Below are positions 26,036 through 27,908 of a stretch of DNA of 27,908 nucleotides, piece by piece. This DNA comes from Rhizomucor pusillus. Lineage: Eukaryota > Mucoromycota > Mucoromycetes > Mucorales > Lichtheimiaceae. The stretch spans positions 1 through 27,908 of the forward strand of contig FWWN02000153.1 in NCBI GenBank assembly GCA_900175165.2, in the 5' to 3' direction. Under the pieces are notes generated by a model that worked only from the letters and a program-made list of their open reading frames with translations, was not told where the DNA came from and did not search any database. A program made the translations under genes and the position numbers. Every line of letters begins with the position of its first letter. Positions within the stretch are counted from its first letter, which is position 1.

Positions 26036-27282
26036 AGTCAATTATCACCGCGTCTGTTCGCAACATCGTCATCTCCTAATACGGAATGTGTGACCATTTA
26101 GGACTTACTGATGAACCTTTCAGTGACCTACCTCATAGTCATCGTAGATAGCAGGTCGACGCATCGAACGCAAATCATGCTCCTCTGCAAAGTAACGGCG
26201 GATAACTTTATCACTGCGTGTTGCGACGTCGCAGTTGCTAATGTCAACTTTTGGCTGACGGTCTCGCAAAGCTGTGACAAGGACCTGGTCGACTGTAGAC
26301 TTCATACAGAAAAAATCCACTGGATTCTTCTCCAAATGCGTCGAGGATGTCGTTTTCCGGCATACCGCGGGGCCGATATCGCCGCGTCTTCACTTGCATG
26401 ATGGAAAAGAGACCATGCTTTTTCATTTCTCGCACCATCAGCAATCAGCGGCGAGCCAAACCAGGAATCAGCGATTATGGTTCGCCCTGAATGAAACCAT
26501 GGCTTTGTGAGGCGACAGACGGACGCAATGTTCTTATGACTGTATTGGTCATCAAACTCTTGCGACACTCTATCGCCGCTGAAATCGAGCTAGATGATAC
26601 AGTAGGTGGTCGTGTCTGCGACCGTCTTGTACTCCTGTCAACACGTGCGGCTTTCTAGGGAAATTCTTAATGTTTGGCTTCCCTTTACCGAGCCACTGGT
26701 TCATGCTCTCATCCACGCATAAATAACGACCAGGCGTCAGGGCATCCTGCAAATTAGCATTGTATGCCCAGAGAAATCCACGAATTTGATAGAGGGGATC
26801 CTCTTGGTACCTATAATGATTGATTCAATAATATCTGTAAGTTTCTCAACAGTCTTAGGAAGAGTTTTGCTTACTGGGCGGCGTCAGGGCAACAGAGAAA
26901 ACGTGCAACTTCGTTATAAACTTGAAGCGCTCGATCGTCATATAGTCACCAAAGTTGATCGTCAAGAGATTTGGAAATTCACCCCTATGCCAGTAGATAT
27001 CATGGTCCTCCACTCGATCTGCAGTCATGATAACGAACAGAATATCAGGTACTCTGTGTAGGCGACAGGCTAAGAGTGCGCACTGCTGCTGGCTGCATGC
27101 TCGTTGATCGTTGGAAGCACTACTTCTTGGATGTGCGCTTCTGGAATGAAACGCAAAAAGTACTGTGCAGCAGAAGCATACTCTTTAGCTGGTAGGTGAA
27201 GTACACATTGGCCTTGTGTGCTTCTGCGGGGCTGGCGCTTCGATGTCCACAGCAACCTCGTGTTCCACCAGCAAAGGTCCAT
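26036..27282 (-). mobile_element. Decayed piggyBac-type transposase (DDE_Tnp_1_7)
   Basis: Pieces in several minus-strand frames line up in the order of a piggyBac-derived transposase: YFLRFIPEAHIQEVVLPTIN near the N-terminus, EDHDIYWHRGEFPNL, DPLYQIRGFLWAYNANLQDA, GRYLCVDESMNQWLGKG with the first catalytic Asp, QEYKTVADTTTYCII, TIIADSWFGSP with the second, and a C-terminal AIYDDYE and DDVANRR. The pieces are separated by frameshifts, for example after PRKPHV and after SPLIADG, and by stops such as TAG at 26592-26590. It cannot encode an active enzyme. I could not identify terminal inverted repeats or TTAA duplications, so the element's outer limits are unknown. Confidence 0.8.
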
Positions 27283-27620
27283 TTCCTCCTCCTCATTATC
27301 GCCTTGATCAACTCGCCTGAATCAAACTCTGCCGGGACAAGCAAAACATCTTCCATTAGGTCAGAAGTCCAGTCTTGCACAGTCGCTTGTCTGGAAGTAA
27401 CACTGCGAGATGCCGACCGAGCTGCGGGACATGCTCCTTTGAAGCGCAGGCTAGTGCCGAAAAGAGACACCGGTTGATCTGGCAGCTGATCGAGTTTAAC
27501 GGACCGAGGGGCACATGCAATGAGACTTGATCCGGCTACAATGTTATCCATGAGCTTATTGGCAGGCCCTTCAAGGGCGACCACGGTGCGCAGAGCCTCT
27601 GCAATAGGTGTTGAGTTCAA
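27283..27620 (-). other. Upstream part of the transposase locus
   Basis: A minus-strand open frame spans 27120-27620 (166 codons) and overlaps the transposase N-terminal homology in another frame. Its own sequence is low in recognisable features (Ala/Ser/Arg-rich). It could include the poorly conserved N-terminal region of the transposase, shifted by an indel, or be spurious. Confidence 0.3.
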
Positions 27621-27845
27621 AAAGTGTGGTTTAGCAGAGATACGGGCGCCAGCAGCTAAGATAAATGTAAAGATTTATGCAGGCAGACAGGCCCATGGTA
27701 ATAATCGTAGGCCTCTCAGGAACACGGTACCTCATTGGCAGCTCAAAAAACCGCTTTATTGGGAGAAATCATCAGTTACCTACACAAACTCATCAACGTC
27801 TTGTCCTGTGTCGACATCACATAACTCTTGGTTGCGAAGAGATTT

Positions 27846-27908
27846 TCGGGTAAATTTTTTTCTTCTTATTTTTTTATTTTTATTTTTATTTTTATTTTTT
27901 CTTTTTTT
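27846..27908. repeat. T-rich low-complexity tail with A(T)5 units
   Basis: The window ends in repeated units of A followed by five T, interrupted by C. The window start is also a T run. This looks like low-complexity sequence at which an assembly stopped. Confidence 0.8.

Overview
The window reads as nuclear DNA of a filamentous early-diverging fungus, most probably a Mucoromycota/Mucorales species. The genes are dense and orthologue-like. They are cut by many short GT-AG introns (mostly 55-80 bp) and separated by about 0.2-0.6 kb. Protein types and paralogue structure fit that group, but the species cannot be named from the sequence. Both ends are T-rich low complexity, so the window may be a whole contig. 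I assembled exon models by hand; every reported junction keeps frame.

Layout. 1-2885: no confident gene, one strong inverted repeat and a coding-like relic. 2886-5415 (-): DHX33-type DEAH RNA helicase, 8 exons. 5660-5953 (+): small hypothetical protein, divergent from the helicase. 6386-8243 (+): malate synthase with a premature stop, a destroyed splice acceptor and a displaced C-terminal reading frame, so apparently a pseudogene. 8852-10205 (+): type II membrane glycosyltransferase of the GT49/LARGE type. 10814-12133 and 12274-13573 (+): tandem pair of family I inorganic pyrophosphatases, each with a signal peptide. 14024-15265 (-): zinc-dependent polyol (sorbitol/xylitol/L-arabinitol) dehydrogenase. 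15788-19047 (-): 15-exon tRNA m5C methyltransferase (Trm4/NSUN2), three of whose 14 introns must use GC-AG splice sites. 19346-24569 (-): three tandem paralogues of a SAM-dependent methyltransferase with matching internal exon lengths; the middle copy is broken. 25071-27620: decayed transposon territory with a piggyBac-type transposase relic and neighbouring degenerate ORFs.

How it fits together. The intact genes are unrelated housekeeping and metabolic functions (ribosome-biogenesis-type helicase, tRNA modification, polyol oxidation, pyrophosphate hydrolysis, glycosylation) and do not form a pathway cluster. The local signal is gene duplication (pyrophosphatase pair, methyltransferase triplet) and gene decay (malate synthase, methyltransferase copy B, piggyBac). 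The points most worth checking are the multiply broken malate synthase, the broken middle methyltransferase, the three GC-AG introns in one gene, and the secreted pyrophosphatase pair. I did not find a convincing wholly new multi-gene system.
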